In this document: positions 37,909 to 49,400 of the stretch, in pieces
Numbering within the stretch: the stretch's first letter is position 1
How the letters are laid out: every line of letters begins with the position of its first letter
Origin: Halocaridina rubra
Taxonomy: Eukaryota; Arthropoda; Malacostraca; Decapoda; Atyidae
Assembly (NCBI GenBank): GCA_037179515.1
Contig: JAXCGZ010001909.1
Location: forward strand, 25,001-89,000
Length of the DNA stretch: 64,000 bases
Direction: 5' to 3'
Translations under genes and position numbers: made by a program
The notes under the pieces: model-generated
What the model saw: only the letters and a program-made list of their open reading frames with translations
What the model was told of the DNA's origin: nothing
Databases searched by the model: none

Positions 37909-37943
37909 AAACACAATTAGGTAATCACAATTAGGTAATCACA
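37909..37943 (+). repeat. DK 3' tail repeats (example)
   Basis: Two copies of a 14-nt unit, ACAATTAGGTAATC, end the element. Other copies have one to three units, some with variants such as TAATTGTATTTACC, and often a CA run at the very end. A short tandem repeat instead of poly-A is typical of CR1/L2-group LINEs. Confidence 0.88.
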
Positions 37944-37962
37944 TATGTAATGTGCTTAATTG
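37944..37962 (+). mobile_element. SINE-2 fragment resumed after copy K
   Basis: ATATGTAATGTGCTTAATTG continues the SINE-2 unit interrupted at 36246, then runs into a (TA)n tract. Confidence 0.75.
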
Positions 37963-38094
<132 letters not shown>

Positions 38095-38168
38095 ATTACC
38101 TAATTGTGTTTACGGGAAAGAGCCCAAAGCTCGTATCTTCCCGTCTCCTCATCGGTTCCATTTTAGAC

Positions 38169-40990
38169 TTAGTGATACTTATCATACCTGTCCTTAAAAC
38201 TATGGATTGAGATAGCATTAACTACTTCCTCGCTTAGCCAATTCCAATTATCAACTACTCTTACACTGAAAAAGTATTTCCTTACATCCTGCTAAGAAGT
38301 TTTCTTCCCAAGCTTCAAACTATGACCTCTAGTTCTAGAGCCAGCCATATCAAAATATCGATCCCTATCCACTCTATCATAACCATGAAGGAATTTAAAG
38401 ACTGTCACCATATCCCCCCCTCACTCTTCTAGCTTCAAGTGATGGTAAGTCTAATTCCCTCAGCCTCTCATCATAACTGAGATTGCGTATTTGTGGCACC
38501 AGTTTCGTGGCATGTCTTTGAACTTTTTCAAGCTTAGCTATGTGCTTTTTCAAGTGCGGATTCCAAACGGGGGCTGCATATTCGAGTTTTGGAGTCACAT
38601 AGGTTGCATAAATATTTCTGAACATTTCCTTGTCCATGTGCTTGAAGGCTACCCTTACATTTGATTAGAATGCATATGCTGCCCTTACTATGCCATTTAT
38701 ATGTATTTCTGGAGACAAATCTGCCAGTATGTTTACTCCTAGATCTCTCTCATTTTCTGTCTCTTGAAGTTGTACTCCAGCCACCGAGTAGTCAAGCTTG
38801 GGCCTTCTTGCACTTGTACCCATTCTCATTACCTTACATTTTGAAGTATTGAATTTCATTAGCCACTTTTCTGACCACTCATGCAGATTATTTAGATCCT
38901 CCTGAAGTTCTCTACCATTGTTTTTTTTTTACTTTCTTCACAATCTTTGCATCATCTGCAAACATATTCATGAATGAATTTACAGACTCTGGTAGGTCAT
39001 TTACATATACAAGGAACAAAAGTGGCCCTAAAACTGAACCCTGTGGAACTCCACTACTAACTCTTCTCCATTCAGACACTGAGTGTCTTACTCTAACCCT
39101 CTGTTCCCTTCCTTCTAAGTAAGTTTTTATCCATTCCAAAACATTTCCACCTATTCTAGCCATTGATTGGAGCTTCCTAATAAGTCTCCCATGTGGAACA
39201 GTGTCAAACGCTTTCTGGAAGTCTAGGAATATGCAATCTGACCAGCCCTCTCTTTCCTGTAAGATTTGGCTTACCTCATCATAAAATTCTAATAAGTTTG
39301 TTACTGTTGATCTACCTTCTCTGAAGCCATGTTGCCTCACTGACAAAAAGTTGAATTATTCCAATTGAAGAGAGATATGTTTCCTTAGTAGTTTCTCCAT
39401 AACTTTGCAAACTATGCTGGTCAAGGAAACTGGTCTATAGTTCAGAGCCGTATCCCTCCTTCCCCCTTTGAAGATAGGTATCACATTTGCTTGTTTCCAG
39501 CATCTTGGAATCTCCCCCGACTCCAGTGACTCCTTAAATATTATACTTAGTGCCACTGATATTGTGTTTGCGCATTTTTTAAGCACATGAGGGGATATGT
39601 CATCAGGACCTGTTGCTTTATGAACATCTAAATCCATCAGCGCTTTGCATACCTCTGTGGCTGTAAGGTTGATGTTCTCTAATACCGGCCCTTGAGCTTC
39701 TATCACTGCAATCTGAGGGGGTGATGTATTTTCTACTGTAAATACTGACTGAAACTCCTTGTTCAATTCTTTGCAGATCTCTTCATCCGTCTCAGTGATG
39801 CTTCCATCATCTCCCTATAGCCTTAAAACCTCTTCTTTTACCTTCAGTTTTCCTCTGATAAAGCTGTGGAAAAGCTTGGGATTTTCTTTAGCCTTCCTGG
39901 TGATGTCCCTCTCATAGTCTCTCTCTGCCTCTCTCCTTTTACTTAGGTAGTCATTTCTTGCTCTTTGGTAGGTTTGCCAGGCATTAATGTTTTTTCTCCT
40001 CCTATACCTTTTCCAGCATTTGTCTCTCCACTCCTTAGCTCTTTTACACTCATTATCAAACCATTTCTCTTGGGAATGAATTACACCTACTTTGGTGAAA
40101 GGTATGCAGCAATCTACTATCTTCCCATATTTCTCACAAATGATGTCATACATTTCTTGTACAGATTTGTTGTATAATAAGGTTCTCCAGTCAATAACTG
40201 CAAAAAGCTCATTCATTTTGATGTAATCTCCTTTCGGATAGTTCCTCCTCATGTCCTCAGTGCCTCTACTCTCAGGCAGAATATCTGCAATGATATACTC
40301 CATCAACAACACACAGTGGTCACTCTTTCCAATTGGTGGTTCATACTCAATTTTTTCAATATCCAACACATTATCTGTGAATACTAGATCAAGTAGTGAT
40401 GGCTCATACCCACCCCTGGCCCTTGTTGGTTCCATTACATGTTGGTGTAGGGAATTCCCTTGTACGCAATCTAGGAATCTTGCCCCGAATGAGTCCTCAC
40501 CACTGTGTGGGTCAAGATTTATGTAATCTATCACTTTATGATTAAAATCTCCCATAATCAAAATCCTACATTTTCTCTCCCGTGCAATGTTAACAACTGA
40601 GTTTATGACTTCAATAGTACCTATATGACTTTCCTCATAAACTTCTGGCCTATTCTGGTTCCTTGGTGGGTTATATACAACAGTTATTATAATGCTCTCT
40701 GACCCAGTATTTATGCGAGCAACAAGAAATTCCTTGAACTCACTTTCTATAGCCAAGTTTATTTCTTCAACTTGAATCCTTTCACTTATGAGCAGTGCTA
40801 TCCCTCCAACAGTCCTCTCAGATCTTTCAACTATTAATATTCTGAAGCCCTTAGGAAAAACTGTGACACTGTTTATGTCCTCACTCAACTTAGTCTCTGT
40901 AATTGCTACTATATCTGCCTTATTGTTGTGAATCCTATCTTTTAATTCTACTGCCTTAATAGCTAATCCATCAGCATTTGTGTATAACAA
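38169..40990 (-). pseudogene. DK ORF2 of copy J
   Basis: Segments of the ORF2 protein. 39815-40990 is the endonuclease (LYTNAD, TETKL, GDFNHKVIDY, SDHC) and linker with intact KCWKRY, ending at a TAG for Lys. 39356-39766 and 38912-39346 carry RT motifs (FLDFQKAFD, GVPQGS, FADD). 38665-38859 and 38395-38637 belong to the C-terminal domain. The run of ten T at 38922-38931 (plus strand) is the same frameshift lesion as in copy K. Confidence 0.9.
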
Positions 40991-40992
40991 TC

Positions 40993-42068
40993 TTAATGAG
41001 GAACCATCCCCTGATCTTCTGTCATTATCTTCATTATCTCCCCTTTCTCTGGAAGAACTCTGAAATGAAAATTTTTCTTCTCTTCTTCATATCTTTCCTC
41101 ATTTAACCTTCTTAAATCTTGCAACAAGTTTTTTATCTTTCCAATCTCTTCCGGTCTTCTGTATCATTTAATGAACACTTCTTTGAATTCTTGAAGGTCT
41201 TTTAGACTTTTTTTTCTCAACAATATATCCCTACATGTTTCCCCTCTCTCAAAGGTTACTTTTGTTGGTCTCGGCTTTCCTTCCCTCGAATATTTGCTTA
41301 ATTGGTGAATGTTTACAATATCCTCAGGATCACTACTCCAAGCTTTCTTATCAGGTCTACAACCCTAGCTTTATTTTATTCAAGTCTCCCCTGCCATGTT
41401 GTCTCCTGGGATTTGCTAATGCCTGAGATTACCACTGTCTTCTCTTTATCAAGTGCCTGTTTTATCAGTGGATTTGCCCTTTCCATCACAATGTCTTTCA
41501 TTTTTTCGATTACTGTCTCTTTATAGTCAACTGTTTGTATGTTTTCCAGTGCCACCACCTTTACAGCCTCTTTTACTACCACATTCCCCTTTAGTGCATT
41601 AACAAAGGAAGTTTTAATGGCATCATGTTCCATATTCACCTCCTGGAACTCTTTTTCTAAACTGTTCAAAGTTTTCCTTAATTGGGACATTCCAAGCTGC
41701 AATCTCATCTCTCTCAGAAGACAAGAGTGAACTAACATCTAATTCCTTTAGGTTGTCATTCAGCTGTTTGTTTTTATCTTCTTGTTTAGAAATTCTGGTT
41801 TCTAGTTCACTCTTTTCTCTTTCAGCTTCTTTATTTATTTTTCTAGTTCCTTTCTCTCCTGCCCTTGTGCTTTATTTGCTTCCTCCAAAAGTCTTATTTC
41901 CTCTCAGAGTGTTTCATTCTCTTTCATTTCTCTATCCATATTCCGAATTTTATCATCAAGGCTTATAACAATTGACTCTAAATCCTTGATTTTCTGTTTT
42001 AGTCTCCTAATAGCTACCCCTCCTCCCGACCCATGGGTGGGAGAGATTTGGGACACAGATGGCATCAT
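40993..42068 (-). pseudogene. DK ORF1 of copy J
   Basis: Starts at ATGATGCCATCTGTG (ATG at 42066-42068) and ends TAA at 40993-40995, directly before the ORF2 frame. The coiled-coil part is frameshifted. The segment 41376-41738 (NMEHDAIKTSF ... KTVVISGISKSQE ... WQGRLE) ends in TAA for the conserved Glu of RLEENKA, the same stop as in copy M. Confidence 0.88.
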
Positions 42069-42960
42069 TCTTATGTTTTCCCTCTCACAGAATATAGAAA
42101 GAAGAAGAGAATGAGAAAAAAAAGAGAGAAAAACTTTTATTTAAGCTTCACACAGAATTTTTATATCTTCATATGAGTGCTATATAGTGACTCAATTTAT
42201 CTCTTTTCTGGTAACACACATCTTAACTTAAAAATTTGACTATGGTAATTTGAGGATAAAAAGAAAGAAAAATGCTAACAAAAACAAAAGCAAAAGTCAA
42301 CTTGCAGGAAAATTCAAATTTGTATCTGAGGAGACACCCACCTGTTTCTGCTATATATTCTTCTTTAACTGATAAACTCACTTGTTAACCAAGATATGTT
42401 ATCACAGGATCAGACTTTACATTTAACTCAATATATATACAAAATAAAAAATAGTGAAAAAGAAAGCTAAAAGAAAAGAAAAAAAATGAAGAAAATAAGA
42501 CAGCTGTACTACTTGGCAACTGAACTCTGTACTGTTGACAGGTGTATTTTTGGTATTTATTTAATTATTCAATTATTTCGTGTATCAAACTAATTAACAA
42601 GTTAATATAAATGGGAAGGATACTGATTTTAACAATATATGGAACCACAGGATCAGGTAAACGGCTTAAGAGCTCTCCCCAATTTACACAAAAAATTAGG
42701 TAATGTGATATGATGGCTTCATCTCTGGCAACTCTTCTAAATTTCCTTCAAGGCAAAACAGGACAGCATCTTCTCTTTCCCCTCATGAAAATGTTCTCAA
42801 TTTTTCCTTTAATATTTTGGACTGTCTTGTCATACAACAAATATAAGTTTTTTACTCACAAAACTCTGCAGGATTTCTTATTTAGGGAAATTATGTTAAT
42901 GTTTTCCACTAAGCACTTAGTCACTCAAAAACACAAGGAAAAACTTAAGAGATACTGGGA
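42069..42960 (-). promoter_or_regulatory. DK 5' UTR (copy J), likely promoter region
   Basis: An 892-bp noncoding leader, alignable over its length to 55706-56600 in copy M (for example TCACAGGATCAGACTTTACA and GGTAACACACATCTTAAC). LINEs carry an internal promoter in this region. I see no TATA box that I would call, and the promoter role is family knowledge, not seen. The plus-strand 91-codon frame at 42710 is noise. Confidence 0.65.
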
Positions 42961-42980
42961 TGTGTGTACTATATGTACTA

Positions 42981-44276
42981 TGTGATTACCTAATTGTGAT
43001 TACCTAATTGTGTTTACGGGAAAGAGCCCAAAGCTCGTATCTTCCCGTCTCCTCATTGGTTCCATTTTAGACTTAGTGATACTTATCATACCTGTCCTTA
43101 AAACTATGGATTGAGATAGCATTAACTACCTCCTCGCTTAGCCAATTCCAATTATCAACTACTCTAACACTGAAAAAGTATTTCCTTACATCCTGCAAAG
43201 AAGTTTTCTTACCAAGCTTCAAACTATGACCTATAGTTCTAGAGCCAGCCATATCAAAATATCGATCCCTATCCACTCTATCATAACCATGAAGGAATTT
43301 AAAGACTGTCACCATATCCCCCCTCAATCTTCTAGCTTCCAGTGATGGTAAGTCTAATTCCCTCAGCCTCTCATCATAACTGAGATTACGTATTTCTGGC
43401 ACCAGTTTCGTGGCATGTCTTTGAACTTTTTCAAGCTTAGCTATGTGCTTTTTCAAGTGCGGATTCCAAAAGGGGGCTGCATATTCGAGTTTTGGCCTCA
43501 CATAGGTTACATAAATATTTCTGAACATTTCCTTGTCCATGTGCCTGAAGGCTACCCTTACATTTGATAAGAATGCATATGCTGCCCTTACTATGCCATT
43601 TATATGTATTTCTGGAGACAAATCTGCCAGTATGTTTACACCTAGATCTCTCTCATTTTCTGTCTCTTGAAGTTGTACTCCAGCCACCGAGTAGTCAAGC
43701 TTGGGCTTTCTTGCACTTGTACCCATTCTCATTACCTTACATTTTGAAGTATTGAATTTCATTAGCCACTTTTCTGACCACTCATGCAGATTATTTAGAT
43801 CCTCCTGAAGTTCTCCACCATTTTTCTCGTTTTTTACTTTCTTCACAATCTTTGCATCATCTGCAAACATATTCATGAATGAATTTACAGACTCTGGTAG
43901 GTCATTTACATATACAAGGAACAAAAGTGGCCCTAAAACTGAACCCTGTGGAACTCCACTACTAACTCTTCTCCATTCAGACAATGAGTGTCTTACTCTA
44001 ACCCTCTGTTTCCTTCCTTCTAAGTAAGTTTTTATCCATTCCAAAACATATCCACCTATTCTAGCCATTGATTGCAGCTTCCTAATAAGTCTCCCATGTG
44101 GAACAGTGTCAAACGCTTTCTGGAAGTCTAGGAATATGCAATCTGCCCAGCCCTCTCTTTCCTGTAAGATTTGGCTTACCTCATCATGAAATTCTAATAA
44201 GTTTGTTACTGTTGATCTAACTTCTCTGAAGCCATGTTGCCTCACTGACAAAAAGTTGAAGGATTCCAAGTGAAGA
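42981..44276 (-). mobile_element. DK LINE copy P, 5'-truncated
   Basis: Complete 3' end next to the 5' end of copy J. Its 5' truncation at CCAAGTGAAGAG abuts the tail of copy L, giving three consecutive head-to-tail DK elements (L, P, J) on the minus strand. Confidence 0.93.
43073..44269 (-). CDS. DK reverse transcriptase, copy P, uninterrupted partial ORF2
   Basis: 398 codons with no stop or frameshift, from the segment before QHGFREVRSTVTNLL to the family stop RYDKYH. Motif A FLDFQKAFDTVPH, motif B SSGVPQGSVLGPLL and motif C FADD are intact, as is the late Tyr (RKYFFS). It lacks the endonuclease and the N-terminal RT motifs because of 5' truncation; the first codon is not a true start. This is the least damaged stretch of RT in the window, which suggests a fairly young copy. 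Confidence 0.88.
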   Translation of the reverse strand: MESFNFLSVRQHGFREVRSTVTNLLEFHDEVSQILQEREGWADCIFLDFQKAFDTVPHGRLIRKLQSMARIGGYVLEWIKTYLEGRKQRVRVRHSLSEWRRVSSGVPQGSVLGPLLFLVYVNDLPESVNSFMNMFADDAKIVKKVKNEKNGGELQEDLNNLHEWSEKWLMKFNTSKCKVMRMGTSARKPKLDYSVAGVQLQETENERDLGVNILADLSPEIHINGIVRAAYAFLSNVRVAFRHMDKEMFRNIYVTYVRPKLEYAAPFWNPHLKKHIAKLEKVQRHATKLVPEIRNLSYDERLRELDLPSLEARRLRGDMVTVFKFLHGYDRVDRDRYFDMAGSRTIGHSLKLGKKTSLQDVRKYFFSVRVVDNWNWLSEEVVNAISIHSFKDRYDKYH

Positions 44277-44484
44277 GTGATTACCTAATTGTGATTACCT
44301 AATTGTGTTTACGGGAAAGAGCCCAAAGCTCGTATCTTCCAGTCTCCTCATCGGTTCCATTTTAGACTTAGTGATACTTATCATACCTGTCCTTAAAACT
44401 ATGGATTGAGATAGCATTAACTACCTCCTTGCTTAGCGAATTCCAATTATCAACTACTCTTACACTGAAAAAGTATTTCCTTAC
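44277..44484 (-). mobile_element. DK LINE copy L, 3' part
   Basis: Tail, 3' UTR and the last codons of ORF2, up to CCTTAC where a solo LTR is inserted. The rest of this copy lies at 54636-55637. The 5-bp repeat CTTAC at 44480-44484 and 54636-54640 is the target duplication. Confidence 0.92.
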
Positions 44485-44601
44485 TGTGGGGGTTTGGGAT
44501 GCTAGAGTGTTGTTAAGATTCTGTTTTACTAAGGAGACTCAAAGTACCGAGCTCGGTTAAGAGCTCACAAACAGACAGGACAGATATTTGTACTTGAACA
44601 C
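44485..44601 (-). mobile_element. Outer solo LTR (long form), low-coordinate part
   Basis: 117 bp beginning TGTGGGGGTTT, the end of a Gypsy-2-family LTR on its own strand. It is cut by insertion of Gypsy-2 after AACAC and resumes at 52845. Confidence 0.92.
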
Positions 44602-45622
44602 TGTGGGGGTTTGTTTTAAGATGCTAGAGTGTTCTTAAGATTCTGTTTTACTAAGGGGACTCAAAGTACCGAGCTCGGTTAAGAGCTCACAAACAGACAG
44701 GACAGATATTTGTACTTGAACACCCCATGTTTATTACCATTAGTCGGTTAAATGAAACTCAGAATTCAACTTTCTTTTAATTTTGGAAATGCAATGACAT
44801 TAAAAGAATTGAATTAAATTTCTCAAATTAAATTTTATGAAATGCTGCCTCGAATCCCGGAGGAGGTGAGTATGAGTTCGTTTCCCGGCACCACGGACGT
44901 ATGCCAAGACTTTGGCCTCAACTCGATGATTACCTCTGTCACACAGGCAGAGTAGAATTTAGGGCACTTGTTGTGCTAGATGAATTCCTTGTTGTGCTAG
45001 ATGAATTCCTGTGAAGATGCCACGTAAAATATTGAAAATAAACTTAGACCACCCAGGCGAGATGTTGCCTCTGGGCAGTCTCGGCGCCAAAAGAGAGCGT
45101 CTCCTCGTGGTGCTTCGTGACGTCATCTGTAGGAGACATTCCTAGAGCAGTAATTGGCTCTGATTTCATTTTAAGGACTATTTTAGTGGTGGTCCCTGGC
45201 AGGCAATTATAGCAGAGATGCAAGGGAGAGACAGTATTTTTAGGTGCAACAAGTGGGAGCAAATAAAATAAAACGAGAATAATAATGAAAAGTTAGGTTA
45301 CTGGTTATTCTTTTCTTAATTTTCTTGGCCCGGAGCAGGCAGAAAAATAGGGGCAGCCTTTATATTGGGGCTATACTTCTACACGTACAAGAAGAGTAAC
45401 TAAGCTATTTAAAATTAGCTATAAGCAAAAATACAAATTGCAAATAATCATAATCTGCGAAAGTCAAGAAGTGGGAATTAATTTTTTTAGTTAGAAAATA
45501 ACAGTTATATTAAAGGGAATTATTTTAAATTTTTTTAGTTAGAAAATAACAGTTATGTTACTAATTTAATTAATAAGGCATCTAACAGCCTCTGTTGACA
45601 TTGAGCGAAACACTCTGTCACA
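44602..45622 (-). repeat. Gypsy-2 3' LTR (short form)
   Basis: 1,021 bp, TG...CA. On the element strand it holds a TATA-like CCCAATATAAAGGC (plus 45356-45369), an AATAAA signal (plus 44730-44735) and a 21-bp direct duplication of TTGTTGTGCTAGATGAATTC-type sequence near 44969-45010. It lacks the ~945-bp block present in the long-form LTRs. Confidence 0.93.
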
Positions 45623-46259
45623 AAGGCCCTTTCTAGAGAATATTGATTTAGCAAAATTCTACTACAGAAGGCGAAAAAAGAACAGAGGAAGTTACGGTGA
45701 CTTCAGTGTTATTATGAGGGATGAGATATCCTTCTCATGGAAAAGAACAAATGAATAATAAGAATGGGATCCACCACTGGAACATATCATACTATTAGTA
45801 AAAGTAAACAAGTCTTGTAAACAAAACATTAAATGACATGCAAAACATAAAAGAAATGTGATCAAATTCAAATTTCAAGAAAATTAAATCACAATTAGAT
45901 ATCAGTGAATATCAATATTTAAGTTTATGAATGCTTCACATGCAAGAAGGCAATAATATAATATACAAAATAAAATACAGTATACGCAAATTAAACATTT
46001 GAACCACGTCGTCACTAACATTGGCGACTGGATTTAAAACAGTTTCAGCTATTCAACACTAAACTAAAATGTTTCTGCCAAGTTCTGGCTTTCAAAGTCC
46101 CACAAAGGGAAATATAAAACTACGATCAAAAAATTATTCTTCATCTTTTTCGTTTTCCATTAGGAATAACGTTTGTACGCTAAAGTAAACAAGTACAGTA
46201 CAGTATTAAAGACATAAAAGATAAACATAAAAATAAACAACACATTAGAGAAGTAATCT
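45623..46259 (-). other. Gypsy-2 noncoding stretch between pol and 3' LTR
   Basis: About 640 bp, AT-rich, with no open frame worth calling. Next to the LTR on the element strand is AGAAAGGGCCTT, a weak polypurine-tract candidate. Confidence 0.6.
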
Positions 46260-46454
46260 TTACTGACTAGCCAAATTTAGGCTAACAGCACCAGCTTCCT
46301 CATTTGAGGGTAACGACCGTCGACTTAGTAGACCAGCAAGGTCATTGTCCTTGCCATGAACATGTTGGGCAGTGAATTTAAAAAGATTCAGGTAAAGTGC
46401 CCACCTTTTCAGACGAGGATTTAGCTTGTCTGCAGTCTGTAAATATAGGAGAGG

Positions 46455-49400
46455 TCAGTGGTCGGTTCTCAGTGTAAAATGTTGGCCATACAGATGGACT
46501 TCAAATTTCTTTATGGCCCAATATGCAGCTAGAGCTTCCTTCTCCACGGTGGAGTAATTTCGCTCTGCAGGGCGAAGCCTGCGGCTTGCATATCGCACTG
46601 GAGCTACTTCTGCTGAGTTGTCTGATCGGGCTTGCAAGAGCACGGCACCCAGGCCTTCGTCTGAGGCGTCGGTCTGCAAGATGAATGGAAAATCAGGGTT
46701 TAACAGTTGTAATACTGGCTCACCTGCCAATGCTTCTCGGAGCTTGAAAAATGCTCTCTCCGCTTCATCTGTCCATTTGACAGGGGAGGATTTACTTTGC
46801 TTCGAGGAGGTCAGTTGCTGCAAAGGGGCAGCGATAGTATTAAAGTGTGGAATGAACCGTTGGTAGTAGCCGACACTACCCAGGAATGATCTCAGTTGAG
46901 TGACAGTGGCAGGTTTCTCCATATCCTTGATAGCTTGTACCCTGTCATGTATAGGGGACATAACTCCTTCTCCAACCACGTGGCCGAGATACTGCAATTG
47001 TGTGAAACCAATCTCACATTTGGAAGGCTTTAAGTGAATTCCATGCTGGTTCAGACGAGTGAGAACTCTGCGGAGAGTCTCGAGGTGCGATGACCAATCC
47101 TGAGAATGCACCAGGATGTCGTCTATAAAACATGAAACATTGTCGAGATCCTGTAATACTATCCTCATGAGTCTGCTGAAGCAGCCAGGGGCATTTACCA
47201 TACCAAAAGGCATGACCCTGAACTGATATAGACCATATCTTGTGGAAAAAGCTGTAAGAGGCTTGGTAGTCTCGCTCAACGGGACTTGCCAAAATCCACT
47301 GGCCAAATCCAACTTGGACAGGTAACGGGCTTGGGAAAGCAACGAGAAAATATGCTCGGCGTCAGCAATGGGCTCTCCATCAAAGATGGTACGGGAGTTA
47401 AGCTTACGACAGTCAAGGCAGAACCTGTGACTGCCATCTCGCTTACGCACTGCCAGTAACGGCGAACACCAAGGCGAAATGCTCTTTTCAACTATTCCGA
47501 GGCGGACCCAAGTGTCAAGATCTTCCTTCAGCCGTAAGGACAGCTGGTGGGGAAGACCATAGGAGTGCCGAAATGGCTCTGGGTCAGTCAGTCTGACATG
47601 ATGCTCAAGGGTAGTGGTAATGCCTGGGAGGTCGTTGAAGACGTTCTCATAGTCCTCAAATAGCTTGTTCAGCTGTTCCCGTTGACTCGGTTGCAGTCTG
47701 GAGTTAATAATGCAATTACTCACACTTTCTTTTCGGTGTGTGGGAATGGCAGGATCCTTACCATCATCAAAAGCTAAGCTTATGTCTTCAATTGCAAGAG
47801 CGGTGGCTGCAGCCAGAGGGGCTTCTTCAGAAAAACTCCACTCCCGTAAGTCTGTCTCCACTGCAAGGGTGGAGTATTCCAATATAGGAAGTAAGGGGTG
47901 GCTATGATGGAGCACCTTTGTTGCTGCAGCCTCGGAGGTTCTGTTGATGCTTGAGGCATCTATAGGGGTTGCTGGGAGCGCCAGCGCAGGATCCCTGTGG
48001 GCCTCCAGGTCCTCACAATAAAGCTTCAGCTGGTTAATGTGGTATTTCCGGTTAATGCCATCAACATTTAGCACATAATTGTCAGGGGTCACCCGGTGTA
48101 CCACAGTGTACGGTCCTTTCCAGCGTAGCATTAGCTTGCGGGTATCTGTTGGAAGAAGTAACAGAGCTCGATCTCCGGGTGTCAGGGCACGACGCCGCGC
48201 ACGCTTGTCAAAGAGGAGCTTGGCAGTCTGCTGGTGACCCTTAATGGCTAATTGTACAGTTTTCCATGCCTTTTTGAGGTGAGACGAAAACTTCAAAATA
48301 TACTCATGAACGTCCCTATCGTCATCTTCGATGGTAGGTGAATCCCAACATTCTGCCAAGAATTCTACTGGGCCTCTGACCTTATGACCATAAATCATCT
48401 CGAAAGGCGAGTACCCAGTAGTGTCTTGGGGCGTGTCTCTGAAGGAGAAAAGTGCAGCAGGGACGTACTTGTCCCACTGCCTAGGCATATCTATCACTAG
48501 CTTGCGCAAACATCGCTTCAATGTCCCGTTATAGCGTTCGCATGCTCCATTTGATTGGGCATGATAGACACTCGTACGAATGTGCTTGATTTCTAAAAGG
48601 TTGCAGAAAGCCTCAAAGTGCCTACTTGTAAACTGACTTCCATTGTCAGAAGTGACCTGCTCAGGAAAACCAACCCTGGAGCACATTTCAAATAGGGCTT
48701 GAGCGACTGCTGCAGTTGTGATAGAAGACAGTGGCACTGCATCTGGGTACCTTGTTGCCAGGTCAGCATATACCAGGAGGAATTGTTTCCCCGTGGACAA
48801 AGTTGGATCAATAGGACCTAGTATGTCAATAGCGACATTGGAAATTGGCTCCATTGAGAGCTTAGTTATCCCCGTGGGAACTTTCGGTACTGGTGCCGTT
48901 GAGGTGGATTGACAGACAGGGCAGGAACCTACATATCTGTCTACCTCGGTGTACATGTTTGGCCATGCAAAAGCCTTCTGAAGGACATGCCGAGTTTTTG
49001 CTTTGCCTCTGTGTCCACTCAGAGGTAAATGGTGTGCCACATACATAGCCTGGCGGCGCAACGAAGCGGGCACCACCAACTGTTTAAAGGTGTGGCCACC
49101 TTTAGTCACATGCCTACGAAGTACTCCATCTTCAAAGACGTAAGTGATCTGGCCTCCTCCTCTCGCTGTGAAGGTCCTTCCCTCGGTGGCCTGCTGCATC
49201 CAGCGTTTGAGGCTGGGGCAGTCTTGCTGCAATTTGGCAAAGTCTGGAGTGGACTTCAATGGCTCTAGAGGTGCATCATCTGGTAAAGGAGGGGTAAACT
49301 CTCCGTGTTCCACATTACGTTTACTAACTGCGGCAGACTCAACGGAGTCAGTCGGAGAATCGTCCAAATTCTTGGCATCGAGGCCAGGAGTTGCTGCTGA

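Larger units (their letters stand above)
36247..37943 (+). mobile_element. DK LINE copy K, 5'-truncated, inserted in SINE-2
   Basis: Starts within ORF2 (CTGCAAAGAATTGAAC) and ends in two tail repeats. SINE-2 sequence stops at TTTTCAC before it and continues ATATGTAATGTGCTTAATTGG after it, which fixes both edges. It is oriented opposite to copy J, with which it shares a frameshift and rare residues. Confidence 0.93.

Noticed and set aside
42710..42985. Plus-strand 91-codon frame
   Set aside because: Antisense to the DK 5' UTR and not conserved in copy M.
45044..45262. A 72-codon minus-strand frame, repeated at 52266 and 54104
   Set aside because: It lies inside LTR sequence and repeats only because the LTR does.
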